Positions 1-9,871 are shown, counted from the stretch's first letter. The stretch is 64,000 bases of DNA from Nostoc sp. JL34 (GCF_017114945.1 NZ_JABXKQ010000138.1:1-64000); one strand, 5' to 3'. Program-made: numbers and translations. The notes: generated by a model from the sequence alone, not told the origin.

Positions 1-115
1 GCTCAAAAGACTAGCTGCTAGCTAGCTAAAAAAGATATCAAATGGGTTCTATATAAGTCACCTCATGTCGATGCATTCTCTGTATTTACTTATCTTTACA
101 TAGTCTGGTTTTTTT

Positions 116-796
116 ATGCCCACCTACTTAGTATCAGAGTTTAAAAGTCGCTGGTTTATTCCTCAAGAACAACCCTTGCACGGTAATGAAATACGATCTC
201 GCAAAAAAGGCTTTGCTTGGTTAGGTAAGCTTCAAAAACCAGAGCAAGATAGATTTTTGGAAGACTTGACACTTACTATCATTAGTTGTCCAATAATTGT
301 TCATGCCTGCGTAGTGTCTCGTCAAGGATATCTCAATCGTTATCTTGAAAAGTATGGTGAGGAAACCTGGGAGATGATGAGAAGTGCATTCTCTATTGTA
401 GTTGAACGTAGTGCCAAGTATGCTGGGATGAATAATGGTAGTCTAATGGTTTATTTTGAAGCCGCAGGAAGAAACGAAGATACTTTACTTAAGCAATACT
501 TTCATGATTTAAGAGCAAAAGGACACCCTTTTGATGCTAATAGATCGGATAAATATTCACCTTTATCTGCTGAAGATTTATCAAACACACTACGTGGAAT
601 AGACAGTAAGACGAAGGCAAACGCAATTATGCAAATTGCTGATTTATGTTTGTATCCCATCGTTCGTAGCAAAGACAATCCTGATAACCAAGCATTTTTG
701 TCCCTCAAGAATGCTGATCTACTTGTCGATTGTCGCTTGACACATAATCAGATTAATACATTAGGAATTAAGTACTATTGCTTTGACAACCCCTAA
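116..796 (+). CDS. DUF3800-like protein, possibly 5'-truncated
   Basis: The 226-aa product ends in GIKYYCFD and contains QIADLCLYP, which I associate with the C-terminal half of DUF3800 proteins, a putative nuclease-like family of unknown role. The family usually starts with an acidic YIDESG-type motif. It is absent here: an in-frame stop lies at 101-103, only 13 nt upstream of the ATG, and no upstream frame supplies the motif. The gene may have lost its N-terminus or be a divergent member. A hairpin terminator follows directly. The family call is from memory of motifs and is moderate. Confidence 0.6.
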   Translation: MPTYLVSEFKSRWFIPQEQPLHGNEIRSRKKGFAWLGKLQKPEQDRFLEDLTLTIISCPIIVHACVVSRQGYLNRYLEKYGEETWEMMRSAFSIVVERSAKYAGMNNGSLMVYFEAAGRNEDTLLKQYFHDLRAKGHPFDANRSDKYSPLSAEDLSNTLRGIDSKTKANAIMQIADLCLYPIVRSKDNPDNQAFLSLKNADLLVDCRLTHNQINTLGIKYYCFDNP

Positions 797-804
797 AAAC
801 AACA

Positions 805-825
805 AAACCGCTTTGTTAGCGGTTT
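805..825 (+). terminator. hairpin terminator after the DUF3800-like gene
   Basis: AAACCGC (805-811) and GCGGTTT (819-825) form a perfect 7-bp stem around a 7-nt loop, 9 nt after the stop codon. The T-run is weak. Confidence 0.6.
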
Positions 826-1075
826 GTGATGCGGCAGTCATACGACTACCCCTAGGCTGTGCCTAATTACTATAATATCTTCTAACTTGCTGATTGTCAA
901 CTCAGAATCACTTAATGGAAATTTGGAGGTACGATCGCTTTTTTAACAAACCGCCAAGACACACAGTAATAAGAGGCGATCGCTTCTTGTTTTAAAGTTG
1001 AATTAGGTACTCGGATTTCTGTTTATTGCTACTACAAGAAGAACTGCCACTGGATAAAATCATTGTATTGGCATA

Positions 1076-1420
1076 GTGTCATTTCATATCCTTTGACTAA
1101 TTTTTGGCTTCTTCTTGAGTTTCTTGTTCTAGTTTTTGTGTTGGTGTAGCTAGATTAGCTAAATAGTGAATGAGATGAACCAAATAGTGACTTGTGTGGT
1201 TGATTCATTCTTTTTTCTGTATACAATGCTGCTAAGTGCATATAATGCTGTGTCATTTCATATTGGTGCAGTTTTCTTTCATCCTCTTCGGCTAATTGTT
1301 CGCTTCTTTTTTGAGTTTCTTGTTCTAGTTTTTGTCTTGGTGTAGCTGGATTATATGAGCCAAATAGTGACTTGTGTGGTTGATTCATTCTTGCTCCTGT
1401 ATATAATGCTGCCAAGTAAA
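1076..1420. repeat. tandem duplication of about 177 bp
   Basis: Two similar copies lie side by side. GTGTCATTTCATAT occurs at 1076 and 1250, and the stretch ending in CTTGTGTGGTTGATTCATTC recurs at about 1191 and 1371. The right-hand copy and its junction code for the small repeat protein on the minus strand; the left-hand copy has drifted and lies partly beyond its stop codon. Apart from this, 826-1154 holds no gene that I can support. Confidence 0.8.
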
Positions 1421-1436
1421 TAGGATTGTTACTCAT
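1155..1436 (-). CDS. small protein with an internal duplication
   Basis: The 93-aa product has two copies of a motif reading roughly YLAALYTxxRMNQPHKSLFGS, at about residues 7-27 and 67-87, separated by a charged Gln/Glu-rich linker (about 35-60). It has no signal peptide or membrane segment. I do not recognise the family. The internal repeat matches the DNA duplication at 1076-1420, so the protein probably grew by tandem duplication. Coding status is supported by the conservation of the duplicated peptide. Confidence 0.5.
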   Translation of the reverse strand: MSNNPIYLAALYTGARMNQPHKSLFGSYNPATPRQKLEQETQKRSEQLAEEDERKLHQYEMTQHYMHLAALYTEKRMNQPHKSLFGSSHSLFS

Positions 1437-1531
1437 TCAAGAAAAAACCTCTTGTAGTAAATCGTAAGACTTTTATTATAGAAATTTTATATAGAAGAAT
1501 TACGGTATTAAGATTATTTTTGAGTAAAAAA

Positions 1532-1564
1532 CTTGCCCTAGGAATATAACACCCCCAAGGCAAG
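1532..1564 (-). terminator. terminator of the pnt operon
   Basis: CTTGCC (1532-1537) pairs with GGCAAG (1559-1564). Read on the minus strand, the stem is followed by TTTTTT, a standard intrinsic terminator 60 nt after pntB. Confidence 0.65.
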
Positions 1565-1623
1565 CAAATTCTCTAATTCTTTCTTTACTTCGCGCCCTTT
1601 GCGCCCTTCGCGGTTCGTTTCTC

Positions 1624-3030
1624 TTAAAGTTGCTTCACTTCCGAAACCAACTTCGCCACCATATCCTTCGCACTACCAAAAAGCATCGTAGTTTTATCCT
1701 TGTAAAACAACTCATTATCTACACCAGCAAAACCCGTACTCATCCCGCGCTTAATCACAATCGTCTGCTTCGCCCGATCTACTTCCAAAATCGGCATACC
1801 ATAAATTGGGCTATTTGTATCACTCCGCGCTGCCGGATTTACCACATCATTTGCCCCAATTACTAAAGCGACATCCGCTTGATCAAACTGGGGATTAATA
1901 TCATCCATATCGTACAACTGCGTATAAGGCACATTTGCCTCTGCCAACAACACATTCATGTGCCCCGGCATTCTCCCAGCAACGGGGTGAATGGCATACT
2001 TGACATCAACGCCCATTTTTTCTAACTGATCTGACAATTCCCGAACGCTATGTTGCGCTTGAGCAACTGCCATACCATAACCGGGCACGATTACCACAGA
2101 ACGGGCATAACCCAACATCATCGCTCCTTCTTCAGGATCGATACTGCGGACGCTTTGATCGGTTGCACCACCACTAGCAGCACCACCACCAGAACTAGAA
2201 CCTGTACCAAAAGCGCTGAACAGCACACTAAATAACGAGCGGTTCATCGCCTTACACATAATCTCGGTGAGGATTAAGCCAGATGCTCCTACTAAAGCAC
2301 CAGCGATGATTAACATATTGTTCATCACTACGAACCCCGCCGCCGCCGCCGCCACACCTGACAACGAGTTCAACAGCGAGATTACTACTGGCATATCGCC
2401 GCCACCAATGGGGATGACGAACATCACACCCAGCACTAATGAAACGCCAACCACTCCCAAGAATATGGGTAAACTATCTGGTGTGATGATTAAGTAGGCA
2501 CTACCTACTATATAAGCACCCAGAAGCAAGAGGTTAAATGGTTGCTGGAAAGGAAATGTAATCGGGGAACCGCTAATTAAACCTTGCAATTTGGCAAAGG
2601 CGAGAAAACTACCTGTGAAGGTAACACCACCGATTAACACATCCAACAGCATGGAAATGTTGACATCTAGGGGTATCGCCTGAGAACTATCCAATAACCG
2701 CCAGAATTCGGCAACGGCTACTAATGCTGAAGCTGCACCACCCAAACCGTTGAGTAAACCCACCATTTGGGGCATTTCGGTCATTTGGACTTTGTAGGCT
2801 ACGATCGCACCAATTCCCGATCCAATCGCCAAGCCCAACAATATCATCTCGTAGTTCAACACATGTTGATCGAGCATTGTTGCCACAATTGCTAGTAGCA
2901 TCCCCACAGCCGCGACGAGATTACCGTTTCTCGCTGTAGCAGGTGATCCCAGCTTTTTCAAGCCCAGAATGAATAACGATGCAGCGACTAAGTACGTCAG
3001 CTGAATGCCAGTTGGTAAAAAGTCGCTCAC
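1624..3030 (-). CDS. pntB: NAD(P) transhydrogenase subunit beta
   Basis: PntB is the membrane and NADP(H)-binding subunit of proton-translocating transhydrogenase, which uses the proton gradient to move hydride from NADH to NADP+. The 468-aa product has eight or nine hydrophobic helices over residues 1-265, a Gly/Ser-rich linker (about 275-290), then the soluble dIII domain with the GYGMAVAQAQ nucleotide-binding motif near residue 315. The start is GTG, overlapping the pntA2 stop (GTGA at 3027-3030), so translation is coupled. It is the last gene of pntA1-pntA2-pntB. Length and motifs are normal for the family. Confidence 0.97.
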   Translation of the reverse strand: MSDFLPTGIQLTYLVAASLFILGLKKLGSPATARNGNLVAAVGMLLAIVATMLDQHVLNYEMILLGLAIGSGIGAIVAYKVQMTEMPQMVGLLNGLGGAASALVAVAEFWRLLDSSQAIPLDVNISMLLDVLIGGVTFTGSFLAFAKLQGLISGSPITFPFQQPFNLLLLGAYIVGSAYLIITPDSLPIFLGVVGVSLVLGVMFVIPIGGGDMPVVISLLNSLSGVAAAAAGFVVMNNMLIIAGALVGASGLILTEIMCKAMNRSLFSVLFSAFGTGSSSGGGAASGGATDQSVRSIDPEEGAMMLGYARSVVIVPGYGMAVAQAQHSVRELSDQLEKMGVDVKYAIHPVAGRMPGHMNVLLAEANVPYTQLYDMDDINPQFDQADVALVIGANDVVNPAARSDTNSPIYGMPILEVDRAKQTIVIKRGMSTGFAGVDNELFYKDKTTMLFGSAKDMVAKLVSEVKQL

Positions 3031-3320
3031 GCCTTAATCTCCTTCTTCTTGAACATTTGCAACATTCTGTCTGTCACTAAAAAACCACCGACAACGTTGA
3101 CTGTTGCTAATACCACAGCAATCAAACCAAGAATTACTGACACATTCGTTTCTCTAGCACCAGCAGCAACTATTGCTCCCAGTACCGAAATGCCAGAAAT
3201 CGCGTTTGAGCCTGACATCAAGGGCGTGTGTAAAGTCGGTGGTATTTTGTTGATGACTTCAAAACCGATAAAAGATGCCAAAACAAATACAAACAAAGCA
3301 GCAAGTAATGCCTCTGTCAT
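3027..3320 (-). CDS. pntA2: NAD(P) transhydrogenase alpha-2 (membrane) subunit
   Basis: The 97-aa product carries three transmembrane helices and matches the C-terminal membrane part of PntA, which cyanobacteria encode separately. I place the start at the ATG at 3318-3320 (MTEALLAALF). A longer frame reaching 3497 would run into pntA1 and across a repeat-bearing spacer, and its extra N-terminus looks like read-through of non-coding repeat. The gene overlaps pntB by 4 nt. Confidence 0.93.
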   Translation of the reverse strand: MTEALLAALFVFVLASFIGFEVINKIPPTLHTPLMSGSNAISGISVLGAIVAAGARETNVSVILGLIAVVLATVNVVGGFLVTDRMLQMFKKKEIKA

Positions 3321-3343
3321 GAAATCAAAACTCCTTGTGTAAA

Positions 3344-3372
3344 TGGGCATTGGGCATGGGGCATTGGGCATT
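3344..3372. repeat. heptanucleotide STRR-type repeat (GGGCATT)
   Basis: Tandem GGGCATT/GGGCATG units lie in the spacer between pntA1 and pntA2. Similar arrays occur at 6999-7023 and 30447-30489. Short tandem heptamers in spacers are typical of Nostocales. Confidence 0.8.
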
Positions 3373-3399
3373 CTCCTTGTCCCCTTGTCTCCCCACTCC

Positions 3400-4572
3400 C
3401 TAATTAACCGCTGGTTGTTGAGTATTCGATGCTTGTAATGCATCCCGCACTCGTTGATTGCGAATTTCACCTGCGTGGGTAACGCAAGCTGCATCAACGA
3501 TGTCGTCGCTAAAGTCCACCTGTAAAGCTTTGTCTTTAATTAGCAATTGCATCAACGATGTTACGTTCTTGGCATACAATTGGCTGGCGTGAATTGGCAT
3601 TGATGATGGGAGATTGATCGGGCCGATAATTGTTACACCGTTCCACACAATATCTTTGCCGGGTTCGGTGCAGGCGCAGTTACCACCCTGATCAGCAGCC
3701 AAATCCACAATTACTGAACCTGGTTTCATTTGTGCCACCATTTCTTCTGTAACTAGTCGTGGTGCTTGTCTCCCAGGCACTTGAGCAGTAGTAATCACTA
3801 CATCAGAATTCTTAACGTGTTCGGCGACAACTTCTTGGGTACGTTGTTTGCTAGCCTCAGAAATTTCCTTGGCGTAACCGCCAGCAGCGACGGTTTCTTC
3901 GTCTAATTTGACTTCAACGAATTTTGCCCCTAAGCTTTGCACTTCTTCTTTGACAGCGGGACGGATATCAAAGGCTTCTACTACTGCTCCCAAACGTCTG
4001 GCAGTAGCGATCGCTTGCAATCCCGCTACACCAGCGCCCATAATAAATACTTTCGCTGGTGCGATCGTACCTGCGGCTGTGGTTAACATGGGAAAGTATT
4101 TCGGTAACGCAGCAGCGGCAATTAATACTGCTTTGTAACCAGCCAATGAAGCTTGCGAGGACAAAGCATCCATACTTTGCGCTCTGGTAGTACGGGGAAT
4201 CATCTCCATACTCAAGGCTGTGACTTTCCGATTTGCCAGTTGCTGCGCCACAACAGGATTTCCCAAGGGATTGAGGAAACTGATTAAAACAGCCCCTTCC
4301 TTTAACAAATCAATTTCTGAGCGTCCATCTTCTCGTTCTTGCGGTGGGCTGACTTTCAGCAGAATATCTGTTTCGCCCCATAATTTAGCAGTATCGCTGA
4401 TTATTGTAGCTCCTGCTGCTTCATAGTCAGGATCGCTGAAAAAAGATCGCTCTCCTGCACCTGTTTCTACCCATACTTCCAAACCTTGTTTTACCAGTCG
4501 GGCAACGGTGTCAGGAATTAATGCCACACGACGTTCACAAACTTCAATTTCTTTAGCAACTGCTATTCTCAT
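3400..4572 (-). CDS. pntA1: NAD(P) transhydrogenase alpha-1 (NAD-binding) subunit
   Basis: The 390-aa soluble subunit binds NAD(H). It has the alanine dehydrogenase/PntA N-terminal domain (MRIAVAKEIE...RRVALIPD) and a Rossmann motif GAGVAGLQAIATARRLGA around residues 175-195. There are no membrane helices, which fits the split alpha1/alpha2 form. The start is the ATG at 4570-4572, preceded by AGGAG. An upstream in-frame start at 4665 lacks this ribosome-binding site and adds a non-conserved 31 residues. Confidence 0.96.
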   Translation of the reverse strand: MRIAVAKEIEVCERRVALIPDTVARLVKQGLEVWVETGAGERSFFSDPDYEAAGATIISDTAKLWGETDILLKVSPPQEREDGRSEIDLLKEGAVLISFLNPLGNPVVAQQLANRKVTALSMEMIPRTTRAQSMDALSSQASLAGYKAVLIAAAALPKYFPMLTTAAGTIAPAKVFIMGAGVAGLQAIATARRLGAVVEAFDIRPAVKEEVQSLGAKFVEVKLDEETVAAGGYAKEISEASKQRTQEVVAEHVKNSDVVITTAQVPGRQAPRLVTEEMVAQMKPGSVIVDLAADQGGNCACTEPGKDIVWNGVTIIGPINLPSSMPIHASQLYAKNVTSLMQLLIKDKALQVDFSDDIVDAACVTHAGEIRNQRVRDALQASNTQQPAVN

Positions 4573-5332
4573 GAAATCTCCTGAAGATAAATACCTAATC
4601 TCTGCCAAGTAAGCGATTGTCCAGATGATCCGTGTGCCGCACTCATAGTACTTAGGCAGGAACATCAGCCATGAATTTTACTTGTAGATTGAACCTTGAA
4701 TCTTTCCTCTCCCACTCTTAGCTCTCCAGGCAAAGCCTCACTTTGCCGCTCGCAGATGTCATATTTTCAGATAGTTGCAAACAGGGTTACGTATTGCACA
4801 TCCTAAATTGATTCCCAAATTTTGCATCTTTATCTTCAGCTTGTTTTCGGGATTGAGAAATTTTGGTATTCCTTTCTTATAGAGTAATATTGACCGAATT
4901 TTGAAAGCTTTATAATTTCCCAATCAAATTTTAATGATTACGACTTTCATTCCAACTTATTTTAATCAATCTATCTCAACTTAACTGGCGATCGCTGATG
5001 GCACGGCTCAATTTTTATAACAAAATTATCAAATTTAGATACACTTATACATATTTAGAAACACAATCTAATCCCAACTGTGTTTCTATTTAGTTCAAAA
5101 TTTGACCAACCTTGTCATCAAATCAGCACTCTATAAGGGTAATGAAGTAAATCGAGTATATGGTAAATTAATAACTAAGTAATTTTGCTGTCGCCCAAAA
5201 CTCAGGGAGGATGGCACCTTTTGTTGTTATTGAACGTCAATTGTCAGGAAGTCGGTAGTAAAGTTTAGTAACGAATACTAACACACAGTTCTTTAGATAA
5301 CTGATTTATATTTTGGTAGAGGAAGCTCAATT
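4573..5332. other. 760-bp intergenic region
   Basis: AT-rich spacer between the divergent pntA1 and DUF2808 genes. It must hold both promoters, but I cannot pick them out with confidence. One HIP1 site lies near 4988. I see no gene or RNA. Confidence 0.6.
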
Positions 5333-5845
5333 ATGCGACGTTTACTTTCTGCTTTAGCTGTGACTAGCTGCTTGCTGACTGGATTTCCAGCTATGACGTG
5401 GGCAGATAGCCTACCAGGATTTACCCTGTTTAGTGGTGTCAAATCCGAAAATCAACTGCCCTTCCGATTAGATTTTGGTGGACAAGCTAATGGTTGGGAT
5501 CGATATATATTGAGGATTCCAGCCCAAAAAATGAAATTGGCTGTTGGTCAATTTGCCATTACCTACCCTGATTATTACAAAGGAACTTTTGACCAGAAAC
5601 AAATTGAAGTCAGAGTCAAAGGCAAAGCAGTTCCGCTTTCTGAGGTGAAGTGGGACAAAGAAGGTAAACTAATTAATATTTTTCCCCAAGAGCCAGTGCC
5701 AGCAGGTAGTGCAGTTGAGGTAGTCTTATCTAACGTGAAAAACCCAGCCTTCGGCGGAGTTTACTATTTTCGCTGTCAAGTTCTCTCCCCTGGCGATGTG
5801 CCACTACTACGCTACATGGGAACATGGATTTTGAGCATCAATTAA
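5333..5845 (+). CDS. DUF2808 exported protein
   Basis: The 170-aa product starts with a Sec signal peptide (MRRLLSALAVTSCLLTGFPA, cleavage near TWA-DS). The mature part contains the DUF2808 pattern: PFRLDFGG near the start, YYKGTFD in the middle, and FRCQV before a C-terminal GTW. DUF2808 proteins are small periplasmic or secreted cyanobacterial proteins of unknown function. A GAGGAA-type ribosome-binding site precedes the ATG. It is separated from rpmH by 132 nt of repeat-like sequence. Confidence 0.85.
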   Translation: MRRLLSALAVTSCLLTGFPAMTWADSLPGFTLFSGVKSENQLPFRLDFGGQANGWDRYILRIPAQKMKLAVGQFAITYPDYYKGTFDQKQIEVRVKGKAVPLSEVKWDKEGKLINIFPQEPVPAGSAVEVVLSNVKNPAFGGVYYFRCQVLSPGDVPLLRYMGTWILSIN

Positions 5846-5977
5846 GAGTGGGGAGTGGGAGATGAAGGAGACAAGGGGGACAAGCAGAATAACCAATTCC
5901 CAATTCCCAATTCACTAATAAAGTGATACAATTAGAGATTGTGAGTTTTTATAAAAATCACGTAATAGGAGAACAGT

Positions 5978-6112
5978 ATGAAAAGAACACTGGGCGGCAC
6001 TAGTCGTAAGAGAAAAAGAACCTCTGGTTTTCGTGCCAGAATGCGGACACCAGACGGCAGAAACGTAATTAGCGCCAGAAGAAGAAAGGGACGTCACCGT
6101 CTGAGCGTTTAG
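5978..6112 (+). CDS. rpmH: 50S ribosomal protein L34
   Basis: The 44-aa, very basic product begins [14 protein letters not shown] and ends in GRHRLSV, the L34 pattern, at normal length. AGGAG lies 6 nt before the ATG. It leads the cluster rpmH-rnpA-PH-yidC-jag, which is conserved across bacteria. Confidence 0.97.
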   Translation: MKRTLGGTSRKRKRTSGFRARMRTPDGRNVISARRRKGRHRLSV

Positions 6113-6137
6113 GGCATATCAAGCTAAAAGAGCATCT

Positions 6138-6560
6138 GTGGCTTTGCCTAAAGCAAATCGATTAAAATCCCGAAAGGATTTCCAGGCAGTTTTCCGGGAA
6201 GGAATTCGGCGTCATGGCTCTTATTTAACATTGAGAGCCTTAAAGCCGTTATGTTTAACAAAACTTTCTTTGGACACTGCCACCCAGACTACACAAGCAA
6301 CTGACTTAAGAACTCTTGCCAGCACGCGGATTGGCATTTCTATAAGCACAAAAGTCAGCAAAAGGGCGGTAGTTCGTAACCGAATCAAACGGCAAATTAC
6401 TGTTGCTTTACACAAGTTGCTACCAAAATTATCACCAGGATGGCGGCTAGTGGTGATTGTCAAACCCACAGCAGCAGAATCTAAGTGCGTAAGCCCACAA
6501 TTTCTGCAAGAATTAGAGCAGTTGTTGGCACAAGCTGAGGTGTTCGATGGGAATTCGTGA
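6138..6560 (+). CDS. rnpA: ribonuclease P protein component
   Basis: The 140-aa basic protein joins RNase P RNA to mature tRNA 5' ends. It carries the N-terminal NRLKSRKDFQAVFREG and the RNR signature KRAVVRNRIKRQITVAL (about 83-100). The start is GTG, 25 nt after rpmH. It overlaps the PH-domain gene by 14 nt. Length is normal, with a slightly enlarged central loop (residues 35-65). Confidence 0.95.
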   Translation: MALPKANRLKSRKDFQAVFREGIRRHGSYLTLRALKPLCLTKLSLDTATQTTQATDLRTLASTRIGISISTKVSKRAVVRNRIKRQITVALHKLLPKLSPGWRLVVIVKPTAAESKCVSPQFLQELEQLLAQAEVFDGNS

Positions 6561-6939
6561 AGATGTTTATTATGAAGGTGGCCCCCATATTGGGGATTTA
6601 ATTATCAACCTGCTGATTGGACTAACCATTGTAGGGATACCATTAACAGTCGGGGCAATTGTTAGGGCATTGTGGCTGCGTTTCCGCATCACCGATCGCC
6701 GAATTACCGTAATTGGAGGTTGGCAAGGGCGCGATCGCACTGACGTAATTTACTCAGAAATTGTCAAAATAGTCAAAGTTCCCCGTGGCATTGGCTTTTG
6801 GGGAGATATGGCGATAACTCTAAAAAACGGCAGTCGTCTCGAATTGCGTGCAATTCCCAATTTTCGGGAAGTCTATGACTACATCAACGAAAGAATTGCC
6901 GCCAAAAATCCCGAATATATCGCCGCTGCCAACAAGTGA
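6547..6939 (+). CDS. PH-domain membrane protein in the rnpA-yidC cluster
   Basis: The 130-aa product has a hydrophobic segment (about 16-45) followed by a bacterial PH-like (bPH2/DUF304) fold with RITDRRITVIGGWQGR. It overlaps the end of rnpA by 14 nt, so the two are probably co-translated. A gene of this type sits between rnpA and yidC in many cyanobacteria. Function is unknown; the context suggests membrane biogenesis. Confidence 0.85.
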   Translation: MGIREDVYYEGGPHIGDLIINLLIGLTIVGIPLTVGAIVRALWLRFRITDRRITVIGGWQGRDRTDVIYSEIVKIVKVPRGIGFWGDMAITLKNGSRLELRAIPNFREVYDYINERIAAKNPEYIAAANK

Positions 6940-6952
6940 TGAGAATAGGGAG

Positions 6953-6978
6953 TACAGACGCGATTAATCGCGTCTGTA
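6953..6978. repeat. 26-bp perfect palindrome
   Basis: TACAGACGCGATT is followed directly by its reverse complement. Palindromes of this GACGCGATTAATCGCGTC type are dispersed in Nostoc genomes. It sits 14 nt after the PH gene and could act as a hairpin terminator or mRNA stabiliser. GCCCAAT-type heptamers follow at 6999-7023. Confidence 0.8.
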
Positions 6979-7122
6979 GGGAGTAGGGGAAGAAGTAGCA
7001 ATGCCCAATGCCCGATGCCCCATTTAAATGTGCGGCTATCCGTAGCGAAAGATAGTCGCCGACAAATGATGATTTAGATAAATTAGATTCAGTTTACAGT
7101 ACCTCAGGTTGAATTCAGAATA

Positions 7123-8274
7123 ATGGATTTTGGTATCGGCTTTCTCTCGAACAACGTGATGCTGCCAATCATAGATTTTTTCTATGGTATTGTGCCTAGC
7201 TACGGATTAGCGATCGTTGCTTTGACCTTGATAGTCCGCTTTGCGCTCTATCCCCTGAGTGCTGGCTCAATTCGCAATATGCGGAAAATGCGAATTGTAC
7301 AACCTCTAATGCAGAAGCGGATGGCAGAAGTCAAAGAGCGCTATAAAGATGATCCGCAAAAGCAGCAAGAGGAAATGGTTAATGTCCAAAAAGAATTTGG
7401 CAACCCTTTGGCAGGCTGTTTTCCATTACTAGTACAAATGCCAGTCTTGTTAGCCCTGTTCGCCACTTTGCGGGGTTCGCCTTTTGCAAGTGCGAACTAC
7501 AGCGTTAACCTGCAAATCTTTCCCGCAGAACAAATCGAACAAATTCAACCGCAAGCCTTTGCCACTGCTCCTCAAAATATTTACGTTGCAGATGGGGAAC
7601 ACGTTAAAGTAGCTGCAATCCTTCCCAGCGGAAACAAATTAGCCGTGGGAGAACAAACCAAGATACAGTATCAGACTGTTGAAGGTAAACCATTTCAGCT
7701 GCTTTTAGCAGAACACCCAGAAAATAAGCTGATTCCTGATTGGAAAGTCACCAAAGGGGAAGATAGGATAAAAATTGATGCCCTGGGCAATGTAGAAGCT
7801 TTACAACCGGGAGAAGTTACTATTCAAGGAACAATTCCTGGACTAGCAGCAGAAAAAGGCTTTCTATTCATTGATGCCTTAGGCAGAGTTGGCGCACAAG
7901 ATGCAGATGGCACAATCCACTGGGATATCGTCGCCATGATCGTCTTCTTTGGAATCAGCCTTTATGTTAGCCAAATGCTTTCTGGGCAAAATTCCAGCGG
8001 TGGCAATCCGCAGCAGGATACAGTTAACAAAATCACCCCTGTGATCTTTTCTGGGATGTTTTTGTTCTTTCCCCTACCAGCTGGGGTGCTGATGTATATG
8101 GTGATTGGTAATATTTTCCAAACCGCACAAACCTATCTTCTTTCCCGCGAGCCTCTACCAGAAGAACTGCAAAAAATCGTGGAAACCCAGGAGAAAGAAG
8201 CAGCAGTCACAGAACAAAAAGCACTGCCGTTTGAACCAAAAAGTGCTAAGAAAAAGGCGACAGGGGGATCATGA
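7123..8274 (+). CDS. yidC: membrane protein insertase YidC/Oxa1/Alb3
   Basis: The 383-aa insertase helps proteins into the plasma and thylakoid membranes. Conserved segments are [20 protein letters not shown] (about 27-46), [21 protein letters not shown] (about 90-110) and the C-terminal [18 protein letters not shown]. Between the first helices and the last pair lies an exposed, Ig-like insert (about 130-265), common in cyanobacterial YidC. A charged Lys-rich tail follows. It overlaps jag by 4 nt (ATGA). Confidence 0.96.
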   Translation: MDFGIGFLSNNVMLPIIDFFYGIVPSYGLAIVALTLIVRFALYPLSAGSIRNMRKMRIVQPLMQKRMAEVKERYKDDPQKQQEEMVNVQKEFGNPLAGCFPLLVQMPVLLALFATLRGSPFASANYSVNLQIFPAEQIEQIQPQAFATAPQNIYVADGEHVKVAAILPSGNKLAVGEQTKIQYQTVEGKPFQLLLAEHPENKLIPDWKVTKGEDRIKIDALGNVEALQPGEVTIQGTIPGLAAEKGFLFIDALGRVGAQDADGTIHWDIVAMIVFFGISLYVSQMLSGQNSSGGNPQQDTVNKITPVIFSGMFLFFPLPAGVLMYMVIGNIFQTAQTYLLSREPLPEELQKIVETQEKEAAVTEQKALPFEPKSAKKKATGGS

Positions 8275-8798
8275 GCAACATTCCGATGCAGCGAGGTCAG
8301 CAGTGGTTAAAAACGCTGCTAGAACTCACTGGAATACCTGCTGAGATTCAGGGTCATTTAGAAACTGCCCAATCTCAAGACAGCGATTCCCCAGAACCAG
8401 ATAACTACTGGTTGACTATTGACCAAACCAATTTGACATCAGAACAAATCCAGCTATTAATTGGTGCTGATGGTTCTGTGTTAGATGCGATTCAGTATCT
8501 AGCAAATTCGGTTTTAAACCTCAGCCAACCCTCGGAGGAACAAGCCTCTTACACCATTGAGTTAAATGGCTACCGGGTCAAAAGAGAAGCTGAAATTCGC
8601 GCATTAGCAGAAGCAGCAGCCGATGAAGTGCGCTTTTCTGGTAGAGAAGTGGAAATTAAATCCCTTAGTTCTGCTGAAAGGCGGCAAATTCATACCTTCT
8701 TGAAGGAATTTGGAGATTTAGAAACCTTCAGTCGCGGTAAAGAGCCGCATCGTCATTTAGTTGTGCGTCCGGCTTCGTTGGAAGGAGTTACGAGTTAA
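8271..8798 (+). CDS. jag: KhpB/Jag-type KH-R3H RNA-binding protein
   Basis: The 175-aa product has a KH-like region ending in [20 protein letters not shown] (about 64-83) and a C-terminal R3H domain with [24 protein letters not shown], including the Arg...His spacing. KhpB (Jag) proteins bind many RNAs. The gene starts inside the yidC stop (ATGA), so translation is coupled. Confidence 0.9.
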   Translation: MSNIPMQRGQQWLKTLLELTGIPAEIQGHLETAQSQDSDSPEPDNYWLTIDQTNLTSEQIQLLIGADGSVLDAIQYLANSVLNLSQPSEEQASYTIELNGYRVKREAEIRALAEAAADEVRFSGREVEIKSLSSAERRQIHTFLKEFGDLETFSRGKEPHRHLVVRPASLEGVTS

Positions 8799-9007
8799 GA
8801 GTCATTCAATTTTGGATTTTAGATTTTAGATTTTTCCTTCAATCCAAAATTGAAAATCTACAATTGTCAGAGTTAGGAGTTAATTGAAAACTCAGAACTA
8901 TATAATTTCAAAATTTCTCTTGTTCTTAAGAGATAAAATAAAGATGTAATATCAGTATAATTGCTGATAATCAAGATAAATTTTAGTGAGGATGTCTCAC
9001 AAATCCT

Positions 9008-9523
9008 ATGGACGCAATTTTTATTCCGCAGCTAACTAAAGCCCCGGAGCGGACAGAGGAAGTTCAAGTTGAGGAATTTCTGCCTGGTCTGGAAACGTTG
9101 ACACCAGTTCGCGGTCATGTGCGCGTGCAGCATCATGGCAATTATCTGGAAGTGTCCGGTCAGGCAGAAACAATTATTACTTGTACCTGCAACCGCTGTT
9201 TGCAGCAATACAATCGCCGTTTAGGGCTTGATACAAAAGAAATCATCTGGTTAGACGAAACTGCAAATCAGCCAAATGATTTGCCCTTAGAAAGGGAAGT
9301 CGTTATGGAAGATTTGCTTGAAAGCTTACCACCCGATGGTTATTTTTATCCCAACGAATGGTTGTATGAACAGATGTGCTTGGCAGTACCCCAGCGGCAG
9401 TTATGCGATCGCAATTGTCCAGGTATTCCTGCAACTACTGTTGATAGTTCTGATAGTCCTGAAACTCCAGTTGATAACCGCTGGGCTTCTTTGCAAGCAC
9501 TGAAAAAGCAACTTCCAGGATAG
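9008..9523 (+). CDS. YceD-family (DUF177) protein
   Basis: The 171-aa product holds the DUF177 core with TCTCNRCLQQY (about 60-70) and a second cysteine pair (MCLAVPQRQLCDRNCPG), suggesting metal binding. In bacteria YceD is linked to rRNA or ribosome biogenesis, and in plants DUF177 acts on 23S rRNA. It continues the rpmH-rnpA-yidC-jag neighbourhood and ends in a clear terminator. Confidence 0.85.
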   Translation: MDAIFIPQLTKAPERTEEVQVEEFLPGLETLTPVRGHVRVQHHGNYLEVSGQAETIITCTCNRCLQQYNRRLGLDTKEIIWLDETANQPNDLPLEREVVMEDLLESLPPDGYFYPNEWLYEQMCLAVPQRQLCDRNCPGIPATTVDSSDSPETPVDNRWASLQALKKQLPG

Positions 9524-9569
9524 TAACTTATCTAGTAGTTTACTCAGTTAATCTATGAGATTTATATAG

Positions 9570-9600
9570 AACCCGATTTTTTGAAGAAGTCGGGTTTTTA
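9570..9600 (+). terminator. terminator of the rpmH-yceD cluster
   Basis: AACCCGA (9570-9576) and TCGGGTT (9590-9596) form the stem, followed by a run of T. The remaining spacer to 9871 is AT-rich, probably holds the promoter of the next gene, and shows no other feature. Confidence 0.85.
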
Positions 9601-9871
9601 ATTTATTTTTTTGCTTAAATAGTATATTTAAATATGTTTTCATAAAAAGATTTTTTTAAAATTGTAAAATTCTCAAATATCGTCATAATATAATGGTAAA
9701 AAAATTAAGAAATTCCTTAATAAAAGTCAGTAATTATTTTTATACTGAATGAACGCCACAACAGTGCGATCGCACTGGCAACTGCTATTAAATGGTAGAT
9801 GTTGGTTTTTTAGTTGTTAGAGGTGATACAAACCTGAACAATGAGAGAATAACCAATAACCACAGCCAAAT

